Of a stretch of 64,000 nt of DNA, positions 33,511-45,250 are shown piece after piece. Numbering within the stretch: position 1 is the first letter of the stretch; every line of letters begins with the position of its first letter. The notes under the pieces are model-generated. The model was given only the letters and a program-made list of their open reading frames with translations. It made no database searches and was not told the DNA's origin. Made by a program: the position numbers and the translations under genes. Source of the DNA: Nymphaea colorata (lineage: Eukaryota; Streptophyta; Magnoliopsida; Nymphaeales; Nymphaeaceae); contig NC_045141.1 of assembly GCF_008831285.2 (NCBI RefSeq), positions 14,310,106-14,374,105 on the forward strand, read 5' to 3'.

Positions 33511-36500
33511 ATTGTAGGTGCTAGGTCTTAAAGCAGTAAATGCCCTTTGAATATATATATATATATATATATATAGTCATCTATCTATCTGAAGCTTTGC
33601 CTAATCACAGCTGTTTAATGCAATGCATTTGTTGGATTGATGGATTGAGTAAATAGACCACTTAATGCAATGCATCAGGCCATGTGTAGTGAGAGGTTGG
33701 AGGATTTTTTTCATCTCCAGATCCGGATGGAAAAATTCACAAATCATATATATACCCACTAAGCCAAGTTTTTTTTATTAAATACGGTATTACAAGAATG
33801 ATTCTATGTCAAAATTTTCTTGTGTGTACAAAGAGAAGCACGATTTTACTTTTTGTCAAGAAGCACAAGTAAATAGTTGATTTATAGGTTTTGGACTATG
33901 TTGAACTGCACATTTACATTATTAGGTTTAAGTTTGGATCGGGAGGTCCAAACTCATTGGTTGTCGCACATTTGCAAGTGAAAATATACGCGCAATTGAA
34001 CATCTATGTACATGGGAATACATATGTTTCTACGTATGCATTGGAAGTTCAATATTATTATAGACAAATTAATTTACATTCTTTTATAAATCTTTAGAAA
34101 TTATTTCAGATTTTGTTAGACTTGGGATTTCTTAATTCTTCAACAATTTCCTACAGAACCCTCCATTTCCTATAAAACCTAGAGAGAGAGAGAGAGAGAG
34201 AGAGAGATCAGAAAAGAAAAGGAAGGTGAAAAAACTTATTGATGGTTAGTGATGAGTCCTTGTACCATCAACTTGAATACGGCACAGAGTCAAAAAACTT
34301 TGACTAAGGGGCACTAATTGTAAATTTTTTAATTTTTAAGGGACACCAATATGTAAATAAATATAATTTTCCTGAAATATCAATATGAAAGTGAGAATTT
34401 TTTGTGGGTCTATGTAAGCAATTGTGCACACAGTGCCTCGACCCTTGGGCATAAGGACATAGCAACCATAAGAATCGAACTAGAAACATATTATCTGCCT
34501 TCGTAGCCCTACCAGCTGCTTGTCTCGCAAACTAAAACTGCAAAACAAAAGAAGGAGAGAAGTGAGCGGGTAAAAACAGTAACATAACAGAGCAACAATA
34601 GCGCCAGAGTCTTTACATCTCTTCTGGAAAGCACCTGCAATCAGCCCATACATCGTCAAGCAATCTCCCTTTGCGGCTCATGATAAAGAGGCGAATAAAT
34701 CCTTGAAAGGTGCTCTGTTCCTAATAATTTGGAGGGTTTATTAGAAGTTGAAAAACCAGAAAATCTTCCATTTGTTGGATCCAGTAGTAACAATAGATCC
34801 ATTCCAGATGATCGGATCGTAAAAAGCCCGAAAGCCCCTAGATATGATCGTAAGCAAATGAGTCGCACCCACCCAGGAGTGAGTGATGGTAAGCACCACA
34901 TTGTTGGATGAGCAGGAGGAACATTTCATCCTATGACCCAACCAGAGAGCCGAAGGCTCCCATCGTTCCCTCTATTCCCCAAAGAGTACCAGGATGTCTT
35001 TCTAGCAACAAGCAGGGTAGGGCTAAAAAAGGTGCATGACGATTGGTCGTTTACCTTAAAACACATTAATTGGCCATATATGTAGGTTTTTGGAAGCTTG
35101 AGATTGTCTTTTGAGAGAGAGAGAGAGAGAGAGAGAGAAGATAGTAGATTATCTATATGCCTATGAGCCTATCTTATGTAGGAACTTTGAGAAACATCTT
35201 TTGTCAGGGCTCTTTATACATTTATTCATTTTAATCTAAAAAAATATGAGGAGAAATGAAGTAGAAAATTTTATCTACCATTTCAGTTCTTGTAACACAT
35301 AAATTTTCTTAAAGGCCGTTGTGTGGGTACTATTTTGGACATAAAATTCAGGTCCCTTCTTAAAGTTGAGTTCAGCCGTTAATCATTGTGAATAATAGGT
35401 GCACCAACCTGCATTTCTTAATTGATGTGTAGTTGCACATTTGTTCAACATGCTAATAGGATCAATTATTGTTTTAATAAAGCTATTAACATAAACCAAC
35501 AAGATAATATAAAGTTTTGCAGCGATTCCTTTAAAATATATGTGAAATATATAAGGGAAATACTTTAAAGATAGCTTTCATTTTTAAATTTCTAAAGATA
35601 TCAAATGATTGATAATCGTGGGAAAAATTATACATTTTACAATAAATAAGTCACATCCCATGTCGGCCCCATAGTAGCGACGCTGGACACAAGGCCAAGA
35701 ATGGCATCTTTCCAAGGTGAAGAAATTCTGTCCATGGAATCAAATTGCTAGCGGGCAAAGTTTAGGTAGAACCAATAAGATAGAAAAATTGTGGCTCCAA
35801 TTTAGATGAAATGATGGCCTTAATATTTTATTTTATTTCACCTTTTTAATGCCTTTATATTATATTGTCTATGTCATTATCAAAGAGATTTTTGTAAGGA
35901 TTAAAAATAGAAAAGTTCTGCATTCGGAGGTTACACCTAGATTCTCGTCTACAAAACAACAAAAAAAAAATATGAATACGCGACAATTTTGTGTTTCTTG
36001 GTGTTCCCCACATGTAAAACCATTTGATGGCCAAAGTAATTGTGAATGTGACTTACATAGCTCATTTAACATATAAGAGCCTTGGAAACACATTATCTCA
36101 AGGTGTGAAAAGAAAAATCAATGGCTTATAATGTGTCAACATTTAATGGATAAAAACACAAAAAATCTATTTAAGAGAAAAAAATCCAAGGTTTGATTTG
36201 TAAAAAAAAACAAAAAGTATTTTGAATTAAGTAAATGTTGTTGTCTTGCTTGAAGTACATACACATACTGGTTTTCCCCGGATTTTGGTGTACCCTTGTG
36301 TGCCCAAAGCTCAAAGGCAGTGGCTTCACTTGATTTAATATGATAAATAGATTCACTATAGTTTTTTTTTTGCTAAATTATTATTTTAGGTCATGTTCTT
36401 TTGAAAATAAGCTGGAGGATAAAAAAATTGATCCTCACTGATTTTTTATGTTCTTATGCTCCCTTTTACCCTTCCAGATGATGTACTTCAAAGTTCCAAT

Positions 36501-36904
36501 GTTCTTTTTTTGTTAAGGGAAATCACATAGACTACATCCAATACATTATTTTGTTTATTTGATCACTTGATTGCTTAATTTTAATGCAATATATGTGAGG
36601 GCACAGAATGCGTAAGACACAGCAAGATCTAAATTTACCTGAATTCGTATGGAGTCATGAGCAAAAGCAATTTAAACTTCAATGTTATATTGTATTTATA
36701 CATTCTCATGAACACTAAATCACACATGCAACCTTAGGGTTGCCTTGAATCAAGTTCATCCTTGGCATGTTATCCAAATCAAACAGTCTGGGAGGGAAAC
36801 CCAAACAAGGTATGTAGCAAAAGAATGCTGCATCAACTGGGTCGAATATGTCACTTTTAAAAAGTAGATGAAAACATGTTGTGTCTTTCATCCACAAGAA
36901 CATC
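33511..36904. other. Intergenic, nothing firm
   Basis: AT-rich spacer with (TA)n near 33552-33574 and (GA)n near 34181-34207 and 35114-35139. A somewhat less AT-rich patch (about 34560-35040) reads 'IPDDRIVKSPKAPRYDRKQM' on the plus strand and may be an organellar or gene fragment; I could not identify it. No RNA gene seen. Confidence 0.4.
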
Positions 36905-37030
36905 TCTGCAGATTTGGAGTGCCACATGACTTCATCTCAAACAATAGTACTTGCTTCAAGAACGAAAGGATGATGGGCTTATGCACCAAGTTCAGGATCA
37001 TGCATCACTTATCTGTCGTATATTAACCAA
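36905..37030 (+). pseudogene. Ty3/gypsy-like integrase fragment
   Basis: The plus strand reads FGVPHDFISNN, CFKNERM, LCTKFRIMHHLSVVY and then a stop. This matches the order of the integrase core motif around the second catalytic acidic residue (FG.P..i.sDnGt.F.......C...i.h..s...yP). The key aspartate position reads N, so the fragment is inactive as well as short. It lies about 250 bp from the copia insertion, downstream of TRAPPC4. Confidence 0.55.
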
Positions 37031-37283
37031 GTACTGCTCACTGCACTGGCCTCGTGCAGACGTAGAGCTAACCTTGGCACAGATGCCACAAGTTGGACAT
37101 CGATTTACTCACAAGGGATTTGGCATAGCTGGTAGAAGGCCAAGTGGCTATTTTGGTCCCTGTGCAAGTGGGCATCAACTCCTTGTGCAAGCCTTAACAG
37201 GCGTCCTGCATGCAAGAAATTAGGCTCGGAGTTTTACGTTGCCGAGCGAACAACAAAGTTTATCAGCCCCGGTGCAATGTCTT

Positions 37284-37505
37284 TGTTGCAGCGAAGAAGA
37301 AGAGAGTGAGAGAGAGAAGCTGCCGTGAGATTGAACCTTGTGAACCCTTCATTACGATAACCCTCATCTCTCTTATAAAAGAGATTAGGGTAAAAAGGGA
37401 TTTACAAAATAACTCAATGAAAAATAAGGAAAATATTAAAGAGAACTTATAACTCTTTAATATTACAAGGAACCTCCTAAAACATAAAACTTTTCTTGTT
37501 CAACA
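37284..37505 (-). repeat. 3' LTR of the copia element
   Basis: 222 bp; on the minus strand starts TGTTGAACAAG and ends TGCAACA. It contains a TATA-like CTTTTATAAGAG. It differs from the 5' LTR at four sites (two near the end at 'tgttgcagcga' versus 'tgttgtagcgg', one in 'caatgaaaaa', one in 'gagaactt'). Confidence 0.97.
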
Positions 37506-37519
37506 CTCCCCCTCAAGCT
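37506..37519 (-). other. Polypurine tract of the copia element
   Basis: On the minus strand this reads AGCTTGAGGGGGAG directly before the 3' LTR start TGTTGAAC. This is the standard place for the primer of plus-strand synthesis. Confidence 0.9.
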
Positions 37520-37559
37520 GGAGCATACATATTAAACATGCTCAGCTTGTCACAACATC

Positions 37560-40500
37560 TAGAGAAATCACCAATAGGAAGAGCTTTGGTGAAGATATCT
37601 GCAGCTTGATCTTCTGAAGGAACATGAACAGTGGCAATGGTTCCTGCTTGAACGAGATCTCAAATGTAATGGCAATCCACCTCAATATGTTTAGTTCTTT
37701 CATGAAAAACTGGATTGTTTGCAATGTGTGTGGCTGCTTGATTGTCACAATACATCTTCATGGGAAGTGTGATTGACACACTTAAGCTGGATAGCATGGA
37801 TCTAGCCCACGTCATTTCTGCTGTTGTTTGAGCCATAGCTCTGTATTCGGATTCTGCACTAGATCTTGACACCACACCTTGTTTTTTGCTTCTCCACGAT
37901 ATGAGATTGCCTCCCACAAATACACAAAATCCTGTGGTAGATTTTCTGTCCTCTACTGAGCCAGCATAATCAGCATCACTATAGGCTTCCACTTCCAGAG
38001 TCTTGCCTTTTGTGAACAAAAGGCCTTTGCTAGGAGAAGATTTCAGATATTTAACCACCATCAAAGCAGCATCCCAATGAACTTTCCTTGGTTTTTCCAT
38101 AAATTGACTTAGTTTTCTCACTGCAAAACTAATGTATGGTCTTGTCACGGTAACATAGAGAAGTTTTCCAATAAGGGATCTGTAAGATCTAGAATCCACT
38201 AATTCTGGTTGGTCATCATGAAGATGTATACGTGGATTCATAGGTAAATTTGCCGGTTTAGCTCCTAGCATCCCTGTGTCCTGCAATAAATCAAAAACAT
38301 ATTTCCGTTGAGAGAGAACAACACCCTCCCCATTGCGAGCAACTTCTATTCCCAAGAAGTATCGTAGATGACTCAGATCTTTCGTCACAAAGTGTTTTTG
38401 AAGAAACAACTTTGCATCAGAAATTTCTTGATCAGAATCACCCGTCAGGATAATATCATCAACATAAACCACGAGAACAGTTATACCTCGGGAAGCCTTC
38501 TTGATAAACAAGGAATGATCAAGAGGAGATCTCACAAAGCCACACTGTGAGACTACTCGGAAAACTTGTGAAACCACGCACGAGGACTCTGTTTGAGTCC
38601 ATAAATAGCTTTCTTCAGCTTGCACACTTTTTCACACTCCTCCTGTCGTTCAAATCCCGGTGGTTGTTGCATATAGACAGTCTCATCAAGATCACCATAC
38701 AAAAAGGCGTTTTTGACATCCAGTTGGTACATGTGACAGTCATGGTGGACAGCCACAGAAATAATAAGACGAATGGTTCCCAACCGAGCAACTGGAGAGA
38801 AGGTCTCAAAGAAATCCACACCGTAGGTCTGCGTGTAGCCCTTAGCAACCAATCGAGCTTTGTATCGTTCCAAAGAACCATCAGAATTATACTTAACTGT
38901 GAATACCCACTTTGAGCCAACAATATCACATCGAGGAGGAGGATCAACAAGTTCCCAAGTGCCCCTCTGCACTAAGGCATCCATCTCATCTTGCATAGCC
39001 CGTCTCCATTGGGTGTCTAATAAGGCCTGCTGGTGACACGTAGGAACTGTATGAGCAGCCAAAGCATGAATGAATTGTTGCATATTTTTACTAACCCCAT
39101 CAGCAGACACAAAATGAGATATAGGATGTAAAGTACATTGCCGTCTGCCTTTGCGAAGAGCAATAGGTAAGTCTTGACAAGGATCAGAATGAGTAGGGCT
39201 ATGCGTTTCAGATGTACTTACCTTCTGAGAAACGGTTGGCAAAAGATTATGAGAAGGGTCCTGTCAACGTGTGTAGACCAGCGGTGGATCACGAAACTTG
39301 GACACAACAGACGAAGGAGATTCAACAGGGAACGACTCCAAAGGAATAGGAGGAATAGGTAGTGGGTCTGGAGCCCGTGGCATCTCAGTAGACATAGGAG
39401 TGAGGCTATAATAAGGTTGAGACTCAAAGAATGTGACATCCGCACTGATATACTCTTTTTGAGTCAAGGGATCAAAGCATTTGTAGCCTTTATGGTTTCT
39501 GGAGTAGCCAATGAAAATGCATTTAATGGCTTGGGCTCCCAATTTGTCACGTGTGGATCTAAGAATGTGAACAAAGCATGTACAACCAAATACTTTGGGA
39601 GCCACTGGAAACAAGGATCTTTGTGGGTGCACAAGTTTAATGGGGATCTGGTTATCAATGGAGGATGAGGGTAAACGATTGGTTAAGTAGCAAGCAGTAA
39701 GAATAGCATCTCCCCAAAAATATGCAGGGAGATTAGTATGAAGCATAAGGGAATGAGCCACATTTAAAAGTTGACGATGTTTTCGCTCAACTATTCCATT
39801 TTGCTGGGAAGTATGGGGACATGTAAACTGAGGAGAAATGCCATTATCTGAGTAAAACTTCATTAAGGTAGATGCCTTAAACTCAAGAGCATTATCAGTG
39901 CGAATGTTTTTAACAAGAATACCAAACTGGGTCTTTATTTCAATAATAAGGTTTTTGAGAGTACATACGACTTCAGACCTTTCCTTCAAAAGAAAAACCC
40001 AGGTGACTCGAGAATAATCATCTACGATGACAAGAAAATAACGAAATCTTGACCTACTAGCAACTCTGCTAGGACCCCACACATCAACATGAAGAAGATC
40101 AAATAGTCCACAACTGGACGTACTAAGACTCGAGAATAACTACTACGAGTGTGTTTGCCAAGTTGACAAGCTTCACACTGGAACGACTCTGGTAAGGAGA
40201 GATGTGAAAGGAGATGACGGAGCTTGGAAACAGATGGATGACCAAGTCTGAGATGCCACTGGAACGAGAAGGACAACGATGTGATCGATGATGCTGCAAT
40301 ACCCACGGGATCCGACAGGAAGTAGATGCCCCCTTTCTCATAGCCTGCACCAATCGTCTTCCCAGTTGGCAAGTCCTGAAATGAACATAAACCAGAGTCA
40401 AACGTAACACGACAATGTAAATCATTAACCAATTGTCCAACAGATAACAAATTTGTGGGAAACTTAGGAGCATATAACACATTGGGAATAGTCATAGATT

Positions 40501-40780
40501 GAGAGATCTTGATATCTCCATATCCCATAATGGGTGACAATCTACCATCTGCAAGTCTCACATGACGTATCTGAGGTAGTGAGTGTAGCTCAGTAAACAT
40601 AGAAGGCGTACTACAAAAGTGTCTCGATGCCCCTGAATCAATAATCCAAGTAGTACCTGTATCATGTGAGATAGTGTCAACAGACATAGCGCTGTCAGTC
40701 ATAACTGCGGAGGCCGATGGCTGAGTAGATCTGTGTGCTAGAAAGTCCTCATACTCTGACTTATTGATACTCACAGTCAT
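37560..40780 (-). pseudogene. copia pol region (PR-INT-RT-RH), broken
   Basis: In order on the minus strand: protease with the active-site motif WIIDSGASRHFC (ORF 40780-40022), a GAG-pre-integrase zinc region (HLRLGHPS, CEACQLGK), the integrase core (ORF 40082-39264, with DDYSRVTWVF and QQNGIVERKHR), reverse transcriptase (ORF 39242-38553, LVAKGYTQ, QLDVKNAFLYGDL; continued in 38625-37660 with VVYVDDIILTGD) and RNase H (YSDADYAGS, KKQGVVSRSSAESEYRA). Breaks are a frameshift near 40120-40135 between the pre-integrase and integrase frames, a TGA at 39264-39266, a frameshift at about 38553-38560 inside the RT, and a TGA at 37660-37662 before the C-terminal tail. No single frame can make a whole polyprotein. 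Confidence 0.95.
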
Positions 40781-40789
40781 TGTCTCAGG

Positions 40790-41737
40790 CTAAGAAGAAG
40801 ATAAAGACCCATCTACTACTGATGACGCTGCTTGGGCCGCTCCAATAGAAGACTGTAAAGAGTTCTTCCCCAGCTTTGATGTAACATTTCTGCCTAAGGA
40901 TGGCGCTGCAGTAGGACGACCATGTTTATCCCAACATCTATCTTCCAAATGACCTATTTTCCCACAATAAGTGCACTGAAATCTCCCCCGACCTCCTCCT
41001 GACCCACGGCCCATGCCTCTTCCCCTGAAAAAACCGCGTCCACGTCCTCCTGAAGCTGCTAAGGCAGAGGCATGGATATCACTGGCCGGTGAAGAGAGGG
41101 TCACAGCAAGACGACTAAGCCTGTTGTAGGCTTCAGCTAGATCAGGGATTTCTGCTCCAGTCAGCATCTGAGCCTTTGCTACTGCATATTCAGAGGAGAG
41201 ACCCTGTAGGAATTTCGCAACCATAGACTGTTCACCATGGGTCTTATAACATGTTGGACATGGAGGACGTAATGCTTTAAGTCGCTCAGAGATGGACTTA
41301 AGGAAAGCGAAGTACTGAGCAAGACTTTGGTCACCCTGTTGCAGATTAAGTAGTTCCTCCTCTACCTGCAATATTTTGCTAATATTCCTGTCATTCGAGT
41401 AATTCTGTTTCAAGAAATCCCACATTTGCTTAGCCGAGGTGTAGTATGCAATAGTTGATGCAATTTGGGGTTGCACACTATTCATGATCCATGACATGAC
41501 AATATTATTATCTTCTTTCCATGAACTATATTTTCCACTCTTTTCAACAGGTTCGTTTTCTTCTATAACATGCTCATTTTGATGTCCAATCACAGACATC
41601 ATAAACACACGAGACCAAATCTCATAGTTAGATCCATCTAACTTTACAGTAGAACCATACGAAAATGGATTTCCTCCACTTTTAACTTCACGAGAAAAAT
41701 CAGATTTATTACTTTCAGCCATCATAAATCTGTCCAC
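40790..41737 (-). CDS. copia Gag, frame intact to a TAG stop
   Basis: The 315-codon frame encodes a copia-type Gag: N-terminal LDGSNYEIWSRVF (DUF4219/UBN2-type start), a central capsid-like helical region, an RG-rich stretch (GRGRGFFRGRGMGRGSGG) and one zinc knuckle CTYCGKIGHLEDRC of the CX2CX4HX4C form. Translation could start at 41737 or at one of the next two methionines. It ends at TAG 40790-40792, which is in the same frame as the protease that follows 9 bases on. That stop may be a mutation or a natural gag/pol boundary; copia elements usually have one continuous frame, so mutation is more likely. Confidence 0.9.
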   Translation of the reverse strand: MDRFMMAESNKSDFSREVKSGGNPFSYGSTVKLDGSNYEIWSRVFMMSVIGHQNEHVIEENEPVEKSGKYSSWKEDNNIVMSWIMNSVQPQIASTIAYYTSAKQMWDFLKQNYSNDRNISKILQVEEELLNLQQGDQSLAQYFAFLKSISERLKALRPPCPTCYKTHGEQSMVAKFLQGLSSEYAVAKAQMLTGAEIPDLAEAYNRLSRLAVTLSSPASDIHASALAASGGRGRGFFRGRGMGRGSGGGRGRFQCTYCGKIGHLEDRCWDKHGRPTAAPSLGRNVTSKLGKNSLQSSIGAAQAASSVVDGSLSSS

Positions 41738-42412
41738 AAGAGATCAACCACCAATAGCGAGAGAATATATATATATATATATATATATTGAAAAAGAAAC
41801 TGATCAACAAGAACAGACGTCCCACACGGCAACGTTAGATGCGCAGAAACAATCAACCTACTGTCCAACTGTTGACAGCAATACCACAACAAAGAAGACT
41901 GCAATCTGAAGACAGAAAAACGCTGCTACCAGCAAGCCCACAACTGAAAACGAATCCCCACTGTTTGTATTGTTTGCGCTGACCAACGACTTATCTATTT
42001 ATGCATCTAACGCTGCTGTACCACAGTTTATGAATAACGACAGCAAATAAAACCATCAACATAAACTTGCCATAGACGTCATAGATAGCAGTCCTCCACT
42101 TGGCTGCGTTGATCATATAACATATCAAATGATAGGCGATTAATCAGCGCAGACTCCCACACAGCTGCGATACTATATACACTTCTGAAAAATCCACGAC
42201 TGGAGTCTATTCACGCATCTCTCCTAGCGTGAATAGACTCCTCCACACTGTTCCGTTGCTGGAAAACAACAACTAGAACGGGCAAGAGGTGAAGGAGAAA
42301 GAAAACGGAGGAAGTAGAAGAGATCAAGCCTGAAAGGAGACGGAGGATCGCCAACGGTGTGCGTCACGTCCGCGCGCTGGCTGTGTGCTTCAAGTCTCCA
42401 ATCACGTCCGTA
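41738..42412 (-). other. copia untranslated leader
   Basis: About 675 bases between the primer-binding site and gag. It contains a (TA)n run at about 41766-41789. No conserved protein; short ORFs such as 42508-42224 run across the LTR and are not meaningful. Confidence 0.8.
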
Positions 42413-42424
42413 GCTCTGATACCA
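42413..42424 (-). other. copia primer-binding site
   Basis: On the minus strand this reads TGGTATCAGAGC, complementary to the 3' end of plant initiator tRNA-Met, directly after the 5' LTR end AACA. Confidence 0.95.
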
Positions 42425-42646
42425 TGTTGTAGCGGAGAAGAAGAGAGTGAGAGAGAGAAGCTGCCGTGAGATTGAACCTTGTGAACCCTTCATTACGATA
42501 ACCCTCATCTCTCTTATAAAAGAGATTAGGGTAAAAAGGGATTTACAAAATAACTCAATGGAAAATAAGGAAAATATTAAAGAGATCTTATAACTCTTTA
42601 ATATTACAAGGAACCTCCTAAAACATAAAACTTTTCTTGTTCAACA
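42425..42646 (-). repeat. 5' LTR of the copia element
   Basis: 222 bp, minus strand TGTTGAACAAG to CTACAACA. It is nearly identical to the 3' LTR (four differences by eye). The element's own promoter would lie here and points away from TRAPPC4 into the element. Confidence 0.97.
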
Positions 42647-42839
42647 GTCTTCGGGACCCAAACCAAGCTGGACATGGATTCCAGCCCTCTACTCATTTGC
42701 AAATACCATAGAAAACCAAAACTCAGTTGACTATTAACCAATGTCCACAGGATATAGAACCACAAACAAGCACCTGCAAGTAAAAAAAAATTGTTGACGT
42801 ACAACAGCTCTCAATTTAGGACCTGAAGGAAAAATTGGC

Positions 42840-45196
42840 CTATCGCCCAATTAAGCTTATGCGGTCTTTCCGGACTGCCTGAGAAAGATGAAGTTCAAAG
42901 AGCTCACACCGGATTGGCATTTCCATCTCATAGAATGGATTTTTCAAAACATAATCAGTGTATAATTCATATATAAACTTCAAAAGGGCTTCCATGTTCT
43001 GCATACCAGGCTCGCATACCACAAAAAATTTTGTTCCTGCACTTGAAAGCACCAATAGTCAAAAGAATAAATATTCTTGCAACAATGGCACAGACTAATT
43101 AGTAATTACAGAATTTGCCAGCAATAGATACAAGGTTATTCTCAGAAGTAAAACCTGACAACCACAAATAAAAGCACCAGTATCATAACTAATTTCAATA
43201 TGTAAAGTTAAACCAGATTTCGACCAAAATGTAGATGACATGAAGTTTACTCTATTGGAGAGATGAAACCCTATTCCGTTAAAAGAAGATATTTCTTTCT
43301 TATCAATCTGTCTAGTGCTTAGCTAAGCAACGATACTTAGAAACCCCCCACCTCTCCCGCTATTCCTACACAACTGCTCTTTGAAGTGACAGATTACCAG
43401 TGTAAGCTGTATTGAAATAAAAGACATGAACATGTGCTTCCGTAATTCTGAACTCTTCCCAAAGCTATCATCCAAGCAACCTACAATGTCACTTGCTTTT
43501 CAGAATTAATCCATTCCGACAAATTAAATAATAATCACTCCCGAAATTTCCTCCTCCTTGCCTGTTAGATCTTGAGACCATCAGAAAATATTTGTTGGTA
43601 GATTTTCACACATATGAAGTAATTTATTGTGTTACAAGCAGCGAAAGAGCCCATTCAAATCAACTACTGCCAGTGGCTTATTTAGAATCTGTCATCAACT
43701 TTTGAAAACCAAACATGTTCATATGAAGATTGCAATTGGATATATGCTCATATCATGCAAAGTCTCATAATAATATCCAGTACACTAAATGTTAATTAAA
43801 AAATTGCTTGTTCGTGTTGAACATCATATTTCTAAGAGTCAATGACAGGTTAACTTTTTACTCTTATCATAATCTCCGTTGATAAAAGCACCACCAGCAG
43901 CCTATGTCATGGTCTGAGCCTAAAGCCTAAGTGAGTCCAGGTGGGACTAGGTGCATTAAGCTGTATAAAAATGAAAAAAAAAAGGATACTAGAAAATTCA
44001 ACATCAAATATTAATTTTTTTTTAAAAAAAAAAACTAACTTAAAACATATTGTTATCAGAATATACAATATATTAGTCTCCTAAAAATCAGCTGGTAAAT
44101 CTCTACCTCTAGTTCTAATATCTGTCTAAAAAAATCTAAACTAGAACTTCAAAATTCCACACAAATTTGTTCAGTCTTTCTTCATGACAAACAGACACAT
44201 GCCGCACAAAACACAGTCACACACATACATAGTTAGAAGAATAAAATATTTTAGATGGTAACAGCAAAAGAAGAAAAATAAGCCTACGCTGTTTCAAAAA
44301 ATCTTGGTTGATGAAGAAAAAAAGGCCTATGCTGTTGAGTGCATTGCTAAGACTAGTGCCAGAGGCAATGGCCTCGGCATTTTTAAATGGCGGGTTGCTT
44401 AGGAACAACTAGTGTAGGCAATTAGATAAGCCTAGGGGCCTAGGGGCCTAGGCGAGCCTAGGAACATTTTGTATAACATAAAATCATAGATGATGATCAT
44501 GTATATAAGACTCTAGAAAGAGTTCGGTGCAGTATAGGTTTGACGGGAAGAGTTACAAAGTTTCAAACATAATGTTTCAAAATAAGTGTTTGACCTTATA
44601 CTCAAGTTATCTATGTTAGTGCCTAGGTGGGCCTAGGCTCGCGAGGCAATGGCCAAGGTGCTTCCGAACAGGAGGTTGCCTAGGTACAACTAGCCTCGGC
44701 AATTACAAAGGCTGGGGGCCTAAGTTAGATTAGGCACAAGCCTAGGCACCTTTTTTATAATGATCATGTCCATAAGGCTCCAGAAAGACAATTCTGGTGC
44801 AGTATATTTGATGGGAAGAGCCTGCAAACTATGTAACACGAACACTAGTAAAAGGGCGGAGTACAAATGTCAACACGACCAGATATGGGTATGGGTACAG
44901 GTGCAGCTCTGGACATGCCTCAAGTGCAGCTCTCATCATGTTGGGTGAGGTCAACACACCTGAGCCGAAGTCGTCAAATGTTGGGTACAAAAATTAGGTT
45001 TTTTTTTTCCCAATTTAAACACAGCAAAAACCCTTTGACTGAAGTTGAAGGCTCTTCTCCTGCTGCCTTCTAATTCTAGCATCCAAGCAGCCTTCGATTT
45101 CTGGTGTCTAGAAACCTTCATCAGTGAGGCAGCAACTTCCTCCGACGAATGTGTTATTTAATTTGTTTAAAATCTTCTTGTTTGTTTATACATACA

Positions 45197-45250
<54 letters not shown>

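Larger units (their letters stand above)
37284..42646 (-). mobile_element. Ty1/copia retrotransposon, full length, inactivated
   Basis: A 5363-bp element on the minus strand with two 222-bp LTRs, a 5-bp target duplication GTCTT (37279-37283 and 42647-42651), a primer-binding site, gag, protease, integrase, reverse transcriptase, RNase H and a polypurine tract in copia order. The LTRs start TGTTGAAC and end AACA and differ at only four positions by eye, so the insertion is young. At least three in-frame stops and two frameshifts break the polyprotein. It lies 193 bp beyond the TRAPPC4 stop codon in the same orientation, so it may affect that gene's 3' end formation. Confidence 0.97.

Noticed and set aside
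34560-35040. Possible mitochondrial insert
   Set aside because: Composition is only slightly less AT-rich than the flanks and no organellar gene can be recognised.
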